Part shown: piece by piece, positions 1-6,867 of the stretch
Layout of the letters: every line of letters starts with the position of its first letter
Position numbering within the stretch: position 1 is the stretch's first letter
Assembly: GCA_902479205.1 (NCBI GenBank)
Contig: CABSNX010000043.1
Coordinates: 1-11,540, forward strand
From: an uncultured Collinsella sp.
Lineage (GTDB): Bacteria > Actinomycetota > Coriobacteriia > Coriobacteriales > Coriobacteriaceae
Direction of reading: 5' to 3'
DNA length: 11,540 nt
Notes under the pieces: generated by a model
Told to the model about the DNA's origin: nothing
The model's input: only the letters and a program-made list of their open reading frames with translations
The model's database searches: none
Position numbers and translations under genes: made by a program

Positions 1-33
1 TCTCGTGGGCTCGGAGATGTGTATAAGAGACAG
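1..33 (+). other. Illumina Nextera transposase adapter (artefact)
   Basis: These bases match the read-2 Nextera adapter and end with the Tn5 mosaic end (…GTATAAGAGACAG). They are not genomic. Apparent starts here (GTG at 5 and GTG at 19) are adapter-derived: their translations begin MGSEMCIRDS and MYKRQ, well-known adapter peptides. Biological sequence starts at 34. Confidence 0.97.
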
Positions 34-1224
34 CGTCTTTATAGTGCTCGTGCTGAGGGACAGCAGGAGGACGCGACATCGTTCGCGGGTGAGACTGCGG
101 GAGCGTCCATTTCGTCAGATGTACCGCAGGCTCAAACGGTTTCTACTCAGGAGCGTCTCGACCGCCTGCGAGCGCGACGCGCTGGCGTGCCTCTTCCGGG
201 CGATCCGGAGGCAGCTACTCCGGTAAACAACGAGGGCGCGAATCGCCCTCGCTTTAACATCAATCTTTCGCGCATCGTGGACGCGATTCCCACCATTGTT
301 CGGTTTTTCCCACTGCGTATTTTTACGGTTTGGGGGCTCTGCTCGGTCTGGTACCGCATGTACTTGAACGTTGGCGGAGACGATGTGTTGCATACGGGGC
401 TTCCGGCGCCGGGGTATAGCGCATTCAATCCATTCGCTCTGGGTGCTGTTGTATTCATTGGTCTTCTCGTAGTTTTGACAGAAATCATTGCCGGCCCGTT
501 GAGCTTGATCATTAAGCAGTTAATCATCGGCGCCACGTATTTCTTCCGCGGTTCCGCCGCCACCCGCGAGGCCCGCGACCGTGCGCATGCGAACTTCAGC
601 CTGCGCCGGCTCGTCACCGAGACGGTCCGCGGCTACCACAGCGGCTACTCGGTCTTCGGCTCCATGGCCCGCGCGACCCGCGGCGCCCGCAACAGCGCCT
701 CCACGCTCGATTACGGCGTCGGGGCCTTCACGGGGGAGGATCCCAACGCGCCCGTCTACGATGACGGCCTGGGCGACCGCCCCTCGCAGATGGAGCTCAC
801 TGACGACGCGGCGTCGAGGATCTGGGACCTGTACTATCCGGCCTACGGCGCCGAGGGCCCCATGTCCAACCTGCACGAGGCGCTCGCCTCGGGCGACCCG
901 CAGGACTACACGACCCTGATGAGCCTCGCCCTCAACGTGGCGGAGTGGTGCGAGCAAAACGGCACGCCCGACACGCACGGCTGGTTCGACGACCCCGCCT
1001 ACCCGGGCGACTACGTCGATGCCGGCACGTTCTACCTCATGGCGTACTCGTTCTGGGAGCAGGCGGCCGAGGCGCGGCGCGTGGGGCCGATCGAACCGCT
1101 CGCGGACGACATGAGCCGCTTCATCTTGCGCCACCTGAGCGACTGGTCGCGCGAGAACGCCCACGCCTACCGCTGGCGCGGCGACTGGCGCGACGCTGAC
1201 TACTTCGACAAGGACCGCCTGTAG
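34..1224 (+). CDS. 5'-truncated membrane protein of unknown function
   Basis: The product is not recognised. The open frame enters from the left contig edge and gives 396 residues; the true start is missing. Residues 1-75 are hydrophilic and rich in Ala, Gln, Glu and Arg. About 81-107 and 134-154 are hydrophobic and probably membrane-spanning, and 157-171 may be a third segment or re-entrant helix. The remaining ~225 residues form a soluble domain rich in Trp, Tyr and Asp, with no motif I can name. Base composition changes inside the gene near 541: a line before (421-480) is 43% GC, lines after (541-600, 841-900) are 72% and 77%, with almost every third base G or C. Gene 1246-2151 follows after 21 bases, so the two are probably co-transcribed. 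The frame is secure; the function is unknown. Confidence 0.85.
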   Translation, partial: RLYSARAEGQQEDATSFAGETAGASISSDVPQAQTVSTQERLDRLRARRAGVPLPGDPEAATPVNNEGANRPRFNINLSRIVDAIPTIVRFFPLRIFTVWGLCSVWYRMYLNVGGDDVLHTGLPAPGYSAFNPFALGAVVFIGLLVVLTEIIAGPLSLIIKQLIIGATYFFRGSAATREARDRAHANFSLRRLVTETVRGYHSGYSVFGSMARATRGARNSASTLDYGVGAFTGEDPNAPVYDDGLGDRPSQMELTDDAASRIWDLYYPAYGAEGPMSNLHEALASGDPQDYTTLMSLALNVAEWCEQNGTPDTHGWFDDPAYPGDYVDAGTFYLMAYSFWEQAAEARRVGPIEPLADDMSRFILRHLSDWSRENAHAYRWRGDWRDADYFDKDRL

Positions 1225-1245
1225 GCGCCGGAAGGGGAAACACGG

Positions 1246-2151
1246 ATGGCAATTAATCAGAACGAGTCTGGCCGCGGGGGCGCCGGGTCCAACGGATCGG
1301 ATATCAACGATATCGTGAACCGCTTGGGCGGTCCGCGCGTAGTGGTTGTCCTTGCCGTGGTGGTAATCATTGCCATTGTGGCGGTCACGTCCATCACAAG
1401 CGGCATCTCCGACACCAATCGGCAGACCGAGCAGCGTGCCGAGGCCAAACAGCAGCAAGAAGACGAGGCGGCACGCGCTCAGCGTAAAAGGGAAAAAGAA
1501 GAGCGCCACCAGGAAGAAGCGAAAAAGGCCACGGTGCTTACGCTCGATGAAATTACGGACGAGGCGCTGCGCTCGGACTTAGCGCTCGATGCAGATGAGG
1601 ACGGCAATATTTCGCAAGAGACTGCGGATGAAGCTAGCTCAATCGATGTCGGGTCGTTTGATTCGCTTCCGCTGTTGGCCAGCTTCCACAACATCACGAC
1701 GTTTGGCATCGGCGATTACGACAGCGAAAACTACGACATAAGCTCCATTAGCAATATCACTCATCTGTCCATTGGCGACTGCTCGGTGCCTCAGGTTGAT
1801 CTCACACGTTTTCCTCAGCTACAGCGCGTTACCATAAACAGGCTCGAGAGCCCCGTCGATACCTTGAATGCCAAAAACATGTCCTCGTTGACGAACGTCC
1901 AGATCGAAGGCCTTGATGGCAGTATTGGGACGCTTGACCTGTCGGGTGATGTGAACCTCGAGGTTCTGAAGATCAGTAGCAGGGTCGACACGCTTAATCT
2001 GTGCGGGGCAGGCAGGGAAGATGCCTTCCATTACACTTTTACGCCCAATTGCGTTGGCAAGATCTTGTACGACAGCGACACGAGCAGCAGCCTGGTCGAG
2101 TATTTGCAAAAAATGAGCAGTGACTACGGCTACACCATGGAGCAGCAGTAG
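1246..2151 (+). CDS. Single-pass membrane protein with EF-hand-like motif and LRR-like ectodomain (paralogue 1)
   Basis: The product is 301 residues. A Gly/Ser-rich cytoplasmic N-terminus (1-30) ends in NRLGGPR, followed by a Val/Ile-rich membrane helix (31-52). Next come a Gln/Glu/Lys/Arg-rich stretch likely to form a coiled coil (57-94), a calcium-loop-like segment (DADEDGNIS, 115-123) and an irregular leucine-rich-repeat-like region (about 135-280, e.g. HLSIGDCS, TLDLSG, TLNLCG). The order helix, Asp-rich loop, LRR resembles surface LRR proteins of gut bacteria. The loop is degenerate: the Glu expected at position 12 is Thr126, with Glu at 125. No signal peptidase site is seen, so a type II anchored protein with its C-terminus outside is inferred. 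AAGGGG at 1232-1237 lies 8 bases before the ATG. It is clearly paralogous to the next gene. A role in adhesion or ligand binding is a guess. Confidence 0.88.
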   Translation: MAINQNESGRGGAGSNGSDINDIVNRLGGPRVVVVLAVVVIIAIVAVTSITSGISDTNRQTEQRAEAKQQQEDEAARAQRKREKEERHQEEAKKATVLTLDEITDEALRSDLALDADEDGNISQETADEASSIDVGSFDSLPLLASFHNITTFGIGDYDSENYDISSISNITHLSIGDCSVPQVDLTRFPQLQRVTINRLESPVDTLNAKNMSSLTNVQIEGLDGSIGTLDLSGDVNLEVLKISSRVDTLNLCGAGREDAFHYTFTPNCVGKILYDSDTSSSLVEYLQKMSSDYGYTMEQQ

Positions 2152-2166
2152 CGATGCGCTCAAGTG

Positions 2167-2171
2167 AGGAG
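2167..2171 (+). promoter_or_regulatory. Ribosome binding site deciding the start at 2179
   Basis: AGGAG with a 7-base spacer to ATG 2179. The longer in-frame GTG start at 2164 lies just upstream of this site, so it cannot use it. Confidence 0.8.
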
Positions 2172-2178
2172 AAGCGAT

Positions 2179-3243
2179 ATGGCGAATTTTAAGCCCGACA
2201 TGTCTTGGCGGGATAACGAACGGGTTCAGCGTGTGACCGGGCAGCCTTCGGGCGGGGTTCATGAGCAGGCTGCCGAGACGCCGGATGTGCGGGTGAATAT
2301 GCGTCCGAACGGGCAGGCAACCGAACAGTCTGCTGGGCAGGCGCAGCAGACGCCGGGGCGTTCGACAAGTCGGATCCCTCGCCCTGCCGGCCAGCCGAAT
2401 GGACAGGCAGCTGAGCGTGCTAATGAAGCCGTCTCTCGCTTGGGCGGCGTTCGCGCCCTGGTAGTGCTTGCGGCGGTTGTGGTCATAGGCGCGGTTGCCG
2501 CTTTCGCCGTGATTGGCGGCGTCGGTGATGTGCAGGGCGGCGGGGGAGCCTCGTCGAGCGCCTCTAAAGAGTCGAGCTCAACTGTCGCCTCTGGCTCCGA
2601 GACCAAGAAAGAAAAAGGTCTCGTCGATGTTGATGCGATCTCGGATGATACGCTGCACGGGTTGCTTGCCGACTACGATAACGATGACGATGGCCAGCTG
2701 ACCGCCAAGGAGACCCAACGCATCACGGAGTTGGTTGTGAGTGACGAGGTGACGGATTTCACGCCCATTAGCAAGCTGGACAAGCTCGATACGCTCGGCA
2801 TCAATACCCTGAGCGCCAAGAGTGCGGACTTTAGCGAGCTCGAGGCACTCGAGGTGCTCAAGTTTGGCGACATGACGACCCAGGACCTCGACCTGAGCGT
2901 CTGTCCCAAGCTTAATTCCTTTAAGATCGAGGGCCTTAAGGGTGCTGTCAGTTCCATCAACGCCTCGGGTCTTAAGAACCTGATGTTCTTTACCGTTGAC
3001 CAAGGGCTTCAGGGTGACGTCGAGAAGATTGATCTTTCGAACGATGACATTCTTGGCGCACTCGAGATTACCTGCAATGTCGGCGAACTTAACCTGTCGG
3101 GTTGCAGCCACTCGTTCCCCAAGCTCAACATCGCTGCGGATCATATCGACAAGATCGTGGTCGACAGCAACACCAATGCGGACCTGGTGGCTACCCTGCG
3201 TGACCTTTGCACCCAGAAGGGCTGGACGCTGGAGGAGCGGTAG
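2179..3243 (+). CDS. Single-pass membrane protein with canonical EF-hand loop and LRR-like ectodomain (paralogue 2)
   Basis: The product is 354 residues. The N-terminal ~85 residues are Gln/Pro/Gly-rich and look disordered, with repeated GQA/GQP. The motif SRLGGVR precedes a membrane helix (92-115), followed by a Gly/Ser-rich linker (118-140). A complete 12-residue EF-hand loop lies at 167-178 (Asp167, Asp169, Asp171, Gly172, Leu174, Thr175, Glu178) between two predicted helices, so calcium binding is plausible. LRR-like strands follow to about 330 (LDTLGI, EVLKFG, DLDLS, ELNLSG). It shares the pre-helix motif, domain order and C-terminal end (DS.T…L…L…G.T.E) with its upstream neighbour, so the pair arose by duplication and has diverged. 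ATG at 2179 was chosen over an in-frame GTG at 2164 because AGGAG at 2167-2171 lies 7 bases before the ATG, while the GTG lies just ahead of that site. The gene ends before a strong terminator. Confidence 0.88.
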   Translation: MANFKPDMSWRDNERVQRVTGQPSGGVHEQAAETPDVRVNMRPNGQATEQSAGQAQQTPGRSTSRIPRPAGQPNGQAAERANEAVSRLGGVRALVVLAAVVVIGAVAAFAVIGGVGDVQGGGGASSSASKESSSTVASGSETKKEKGLVDVDAISDDTLHGLLADYDNDDDGQLTAKETQRITELVVSDEVTDFTPISKLDKLDTLGINTLSAKSADFSELEALEVLKFGDMTTQDLDLSVCPKLNSFKIEGLKGAVSSINASGLKNLMFFTVDQGLQGDVEKIDLSNDDILGALEITCNVGELNLSGCSHSFPKLNIAADHIDKIVVDSNTNADLVATLRDLCTQKGWTLEER

Positions 3244-3286
3244 GATTCTCCAAAGGGATGGATCAGTGTTTGTCGCAAAGCCATAG

Positions 3287-4384
3287 CTAAATGAAAAGGG
3301 GCTCGGTTTTGAACCGAGCCCCTTTTTGTCTATTTCTGAACAGCAGCTGCCTTCTTTTTTCCTCCTCGAGTAGCTCGCCAAGTTGCTTGCCGCCTTCGGT
3401 CTTCCAGTCAGCCATGCCACTACTGCAGCGACCGATAACAAACGCAGATGCAGCAGAGGGGGTTGGGAATACCAGATCATCGCTTAGGATGTTGTCCTCA
3501 TTGATGAGGTGCTGGTATTTTTGACGGCTTTCATATGTGGGCTTGCGGGCAGATGCGGTGGTGCCTTCGGCAATTTTTGAGCCGCCCTTTACAACGAAGC
3601 CGTCGCTAGTGAAGAACCCATATGCTTTGGATCCACGACCGAACGTATGAAGCTTGATTTCCGATATGTCTTGTGGGGCGCTGATTTTGATGGGGATGTC
3701 TTCGATTTCTTCAGTAGCGTCTTCTTGCATATGATCGATGGCAGCTTTGACTTTATTGGCAAGCCATTGAACAATACAGTCTCTAATAAAGAAATAATCA
3801 GGACCTTGGGCTTCGTTCTTGAGCAAGTCGATCAGTTTTGGCAATATGCCCTCAACGCCATTGACCTCTTTGATTTTTGTCCAAGTTTCGCAAGCATTTG
3901 TGTAGGCGGCTTCAGAATCCTCTTCATTATCAAAATGCAGCTTGGATTTATCGCTCAGTTTGTCTGCAACGGTTTTTTGGGCAGCCCAAAAAACCGGAAC
4001 ACAAAGGCTTCCGTGGTGTTTTTCGCTATCGTTTCGAGTCTCAATTTGATTCGTGCGAAACGTGTTGAATTCATATCGGCAAGGATCGCTTGTAAGGTAT
4101 GCTTCTGTAATAAATGCTAGGAGGATATCGCTGTTGGACAGATCTTTATCGATCTTCTCTTGCCACTTATCGCCGAGACTGATTGAATTTAAGTCGATCA
4201 CCTTATCCACTCGGTATTCGGTGTCCTTGAGAAGATCATTGTTAAGCTTGTCCATTGTTCGGTTAACAATATCTAGGAGATGGTTGAATAGATTGTCGTT
4301 GCGTCTGTAGCTAATAAAGACCTTTACCAGGGTGTTGCCATTTTCATCTTTTTCAACCCCTAGCATGGACTGCTGCTGGCTCAT
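3287..4384 (-). CDS. TIR domain - DUF4357 fusion protein, predicted NAD-cleaving effector
   Basis: The product is 365 residues as read. The N-terminal TIR domain (about 19-210) opens with KVFISYRRND and contains the GDKWQEKI helix, the SDILLAFIT strand and CRYEF (102-106). Glu105 sits where TIR enzymes carry the catalytic Glu. Bacterial TIR domains often cleave NAD+ or make cyclic-ADP-ribose signals in anti-phage systems. Residues ~254-340 match DUF4357: GFVVKGGSKIA, Arg-rich middle, FPTPSAASAFVIGRCSSG, then DWKT and GGKQL. ATG 4384 is preceded by GGAGG at 4394-4390; the frame is open further upstream, but that part overlaps the neighbouring gene and looks unlike protein. The gene starts 26 bases after the 798-aa gene ends, so co-expression is likely. 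Sampled lines are 40-42% GC, below its neighbours. The last ~20 residues look out of frame: one extra A in the A6 run at 3355-3360 would give an end …EEEKKKAAAVQK with a stop at 3330-3332, just before the terminator. Confidence 0.92.
   Translation of the reverse strand: MSQQQSMLGVEKDENGNTLVKVFISYRRNDNLFNHLLDIVNRTMDKLNNDLLKDTEYRVDKVIDLNSISLGDKWQEKIDKDLSNSDILLAFITEAYLTSDPCRYEFNTFRTNQIETRNDSEKHHGSLCVPVFWAAQKTVADKLSDKSKLHFDNEEDSEAAYTNACETWTKIKEVNGVEGILPKLIDLLKNEAQGPDYFFIRDCIVQWLANKVKAAIDHMQEDATEEIEDIPIKISAPQDISEIKLHTFGRGSKAYGFFTSDGFVVKGGSKIAEGTTASARKPTYESRQKYQHLINEDNILSDDLVFPTPSAASAFVIGRCSSGMADWKTEGGKQLGELLEEEKRRQLLFRNRQKGARFKTEPLFI
3294..3327. terminator. Strong, probably bidirectional intrinsic terminator
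   Basis: GGGGCTCGGTT (3298-3308) pairs perfectly with AACCGAGCCCC (3312-3322) around a 3-base loop. The stem is flanked by AAAA (3294-3297) and TTTTT (3323-3327), which gives a U-tract on both strands. It lies between two converging gene sets and should end both. As read here, the minus-strand TIR gene runs through this hairpin before its stop codon, which is abnormal (see findings). Confidence 0.93.
3355..3360 (-). other. A6 homopolymer, candidate frameshift or slippage site
   Basis: T6 on the plus strand reads as AAAAAA in the TIR gene, after GAGG. With six A the frame passes through the terminator and stops at 3287-3289. With seven A it stops at 3330-3332, directly upstream of the hairpin, where a stop codon would normally be. 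This is either an indel in the assembly or strain, or transcriptional slippage. Confidence 0.6.
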
Positions 4385-4410
4385 GGGTTCCTCCGTTTTG
4401 CCGATTGCTG

Positions 4411-6807
4411 TTATTTGACGATGCTGCCCTTGGCGATGCGGGCTGAGAGGGCGACGATGATTCGGTCGTAGGCGTAGACGTCTTTTCCTAGCAGGAACCC
4501 GCGGGCGCCGAGTACGTCGTTGTCGGGTGTCATGTAGGCGTGACGCATGAGGATGTCGGACTTGCGAACGCCTTCGGTCCCACTCTTGTTGGGCTTGCCG
4601 CTCAGGAACGCATCGACGGCTGCTGCACGCATACGCTGCTCGCGTTCCTGTTCGACGGTGCCGTGTCCCAGTTCGGTCATGCCCGTTGCCTGGCAATAGG
4701 CAAGCCAACGATCGTGCTCCATGTCACCTAAACGACAGATAAGGGCGAATTCCTCGCGGTTCTTCTGCTCGCTGGCATCGAACTCGGCTTTGGTAGCTGC
4801 GTCGGGAACGACGGAGCTTAATATCGCATTGGCAATGTTGTCGTTATTCGAAGCCGGCTTGACCTTGCCCTGCAGCTTCTTCCTCCAAGCATGCTCGAAG
4901 GATCCCTGCTCCACGTCGGCGTCGCTAAAGCCAAGCGCCCAGAAGCGGTAGGGGATATGTGCTGCCGAAGCTCGGCTGCTGCTCTTGTTGGATTCTTTGC
5001 CGTTGTAACTATTAACTGCCTTCTCAACGGCGAGTGTTGCGTCAAAATCATTCTCAATAGAGCCATTGAAGCAAAGGTCGTATGCCGCATTGAGCTGCAC
5101 GGCCAGGCGCTCGCGCTCGTCATTGATGATGTTACTGTAGGTGTAGAACGCCTTGCGGGCACCAAACGGATGCATGATATTGGCGGCGTCTTTGCCAGTC
5201 GCCTGAGTCTTATCGAGGCTTTTAAGGGCGCCTAGGATTTCTTCGCTCTCGATATGGGGGCAGATGACGGGTTGCTGTTTGGTGTAGTCCGGTGAGCCCT
5301 GGTCGATAAAGCGATTGAAGATCTGACGTTGGAGCATGAGCGAATAGGAGAGGTTTTGTCCACAATCTCCCATGGTTACGAAGGCGTAAAGACGAGCGTC
5401 ATCGGTAATTAGCGCGTTGTCGGCCTTGGACGATACGCATTTGTTTTGAGCGTCGTAGTGCAGCGTGGTGACGGTGCCGCCGGCAATCAGGCGATCGGTT
5501 GTAACCGAGGGCGCCTCAGCTTCTACAAAGCGAATTGTCGGCATGCCGTTGCAGCTTTCGCCAAACATCTCGGGGTAGCGGGCTGCTTCGCGTTCTAGTA
5601 TCGATTGGGCGTTGGGGTCGACAACAACAATGTTCAGACGAACGCCCGGCATGCGGCCCATCCAGAAGGAAGTGCGTGTTGCCTGCATGCCGAAATCTCC
5701 TGCGCCGAAAACGAGAACGGTGAGATTCTGAGGCTTGGGATTTGGGTTGACGGAGATATCGATGGGCTCGAGCACGCTGTAGAGTGGGGCTTCTTCAAGT
5801 ACATCGTATATTTCGTCTTGTACGCGTGAGAGCAAGTGAAGACAAGTCGGCTCATTGTCGGCTTTGATGGCATCGAAGATCTGGGCATCATCGGGGTTCT
5901 TGTGGGTGCAATGGAGCGTAATCTTGGGCGCGCAGCCGGCCTGAGGATTCTTGTGCGTCGCTTCGAGCATGTCGATCGTCGCGCTGACATTGTGTTCGGT
6001 TTCTTCGCTCGTTGCGACGACATCGACTGCGAGCTGATGCTTAACTGCATCGCGCAGCGATGTAATCGTTGTGAGCACATCGGCTGCTTCGGAGTCGGTG
6101 AACACATAGCGCACATAGCCCTGGCACAGATTGCGCAGTACGCGCTGACGCTCGCTGTCCTCGTCGCTGCCTAGACAAAAGATGAGGGCGATGTCGCCGT
6201 TGCCATTCGCGTTATTGAGCGTTCCGTCCTTGATGTTGTTAACGATATCACGCGCGAGCAACTCGGTGTTGGCGTCGACGCTCTCAAAGACAATTGCATG
6301 GTCGGCATATTTGAGATGACGCTTGATAACGCTGCCCGAGAGACGCGTAGCAACAGCGTTGAAGGCAAACAGGCCAATTTCAACGGGAAGGGCGATGATG
6401 TATGCAAGTGTGAGCAGCGAATAGAGCAGATTGAACACCTGGCCGGCAATGCTGCCGCCAAGGGGAATAGCGCTATAGACGGTTGACGTTACATCGGTGA
6501 GACCGGTCTGGATGGTCGTTGTCCATCCCACGGCAAAGAAATTGGTGATGACCCAGCTAATAAAGTTGAAGGCTCCCGGCTCCCAGCCCTCGCCAAGATC
6601 CGAAGAAAAGCACTGCGCCCAGGTAACGGGGGCGAATAGGCAAAAAGCGCCAAGAGCAAGAATTCCAAAGGCGACGATACGACGGTTGGAATTGATCTCG
6701 AAGCCAAAGAGTTTGTGCTGATAGTTGTGCCGTTCCAAGTGTATGGAATAGCAGAGCGCGACGAGAGCGACGAGGAATGCCGCGAACCAACAGATTGGAG
6801 AAATCAA
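4411..6807 (-). CDS. Membrane protein with two TrkA/RCK-like Rossmann regions and a C-terminal RyR-like domain
   Basis: The product is 798 residues. Hydrophobic segments lie at about 4-22, 44-64, 80-100, 118-152, giving three or four membrane helices as in small ion channels; no K+ filter (TVGYG) is visible. A first Rossmann-like region (about 168-345, KYADHAIVFES, ALIFCLG, YVFTDSEAADVL) lacks a glycine motif. The second (from 361) has a clear GxGxxG (368-373, in VLVFGAGDFG) and an acidic residue at the next strand end (Asp397), as in NAD/nucleotide-binding RCK domains. About 685-790 resembles prokaryotic RyR domains (MEHDRWLAY…GM, later His-Ala-Tyr and Asp residues). RyR and TrkA domains occur in predicted nucleotide-sensing conflict systems. 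The working inference is a membrane sensor or channel gated by a nucleotide, partnered with the TIR protein 26 bases downstream. The TTG start at 6807 is supported by a strong ribosome binding site; no suitable ATG is nearby. The RyR call is moderate, the TrkA call good. Confidence 0.85.
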   Translation of the reverse strand: MISPICWFAAFLVALVALCYSIHLERHNYQHKLFGFEINSNRRIVAFGILALGAFCLFAPVTWAQCFSSDLGEGWEPGAFNFISWVITNFFAVGWTTTIQTGLTDVTSTVYSAIPLGGSIAGQVFNLLYSLLTLAYIIALPVEIGLFAFNAVATRLSGSVIKRHLKYADHAIVFESVDANTELLARDIVNNIKDGTLNNANGNGDIALIFCLGSDEDSERQRVLRNLCQGYVRYVFTDSEAADVLTTITSLRDAVKHQLAVDVVATSEETEHNVSATIDMLEATHKNPQAGCAPKITLHCTHKNPDDAQIFDAIKADNEPTCLHLLSRVQDEIYDVLEEAPLYSVLEPIDISVNPNPKPQNLTVLVFGAGDFGMQATRTSFWMGRMPGVRLNIVVVDPNAQSILEREAARYPEMFGESCNGMPTIRFVEAEAPSVTTDRLIAGGTVTTLHYDAQNKCVSSKADNALITDDARLYAFVTMGDCGQNLSYSLMLQRQIFNRFIDQGSPDYTKQQPVICPHIESEEILGALKSLDKTQATGKDAANIMHPFGARKAFYTYSNIINDERERLAVQLNAAYDLCFNGSIENDFDATLAVEKAVNSYNGKESNKSSSRASAAHIPYRFWALGFSDADVEQGSFEHAWRKKLQGKVKPASNNDNIANAILSSVVPDAATKAEFDASEQKNREEFALICRLGDMEHDRWLAYCQATGMTELGHGTVEQEREQRMRAAAVDAFLSGKPNKSGTEGVRKSDILMRHAYMTPDNDVLGARGFLLGKDVYAYDRIIVALSARIAKGSIVK

Positions 6808-6815
6808 AGTAGGTA

Positions 6816-6821
6816 CCTCCT
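6816..6821 (-). promoter_or_regulatory. Ribosome binding site deciding the TTG start at 6807
   Basis: On the minus strand a perfect AGGAGG lies 8 bases before TTG 6807-6805. The strength and spacing support this rare start codon for the 798-aa protein. Confidence 0.85.
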
Positions 6822-6867
6822 GTGAGTATAGAGATGAACGGATAACGTGAACTGGGCCTATTGCCGC

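Noticed and set aside
520..1509. Long open frame on the minus strand (329 codons) opposite the first two genes
   Set aside because: It exists because the plus-strand gene has G/C at nearly all third positions. Its translation is Arg/Val/Ala-rich without domains, it crosses the 1225-1245 gap, and it opposes well-supported genes.
2578..3480. Minus-strand open frame opposite the second LRR gene
   Set aside because: It is a shadow of a strong coding region and runs through the terminator.
4385..4708. 108-codon N-terminal extension of the TIR frame
   Set aside because: It overlaps the 798-aa gene, its translation is Arg/His/Pro-rich and unlike protein, and ATG 4384 has a good ribosome binding site.
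6825..6851. Promoter (TATACT with TTCACG) before the 798-aa gene
   Set aside because: The spacer is only 15 bases, and transcription would start inside the ribosome binding site.
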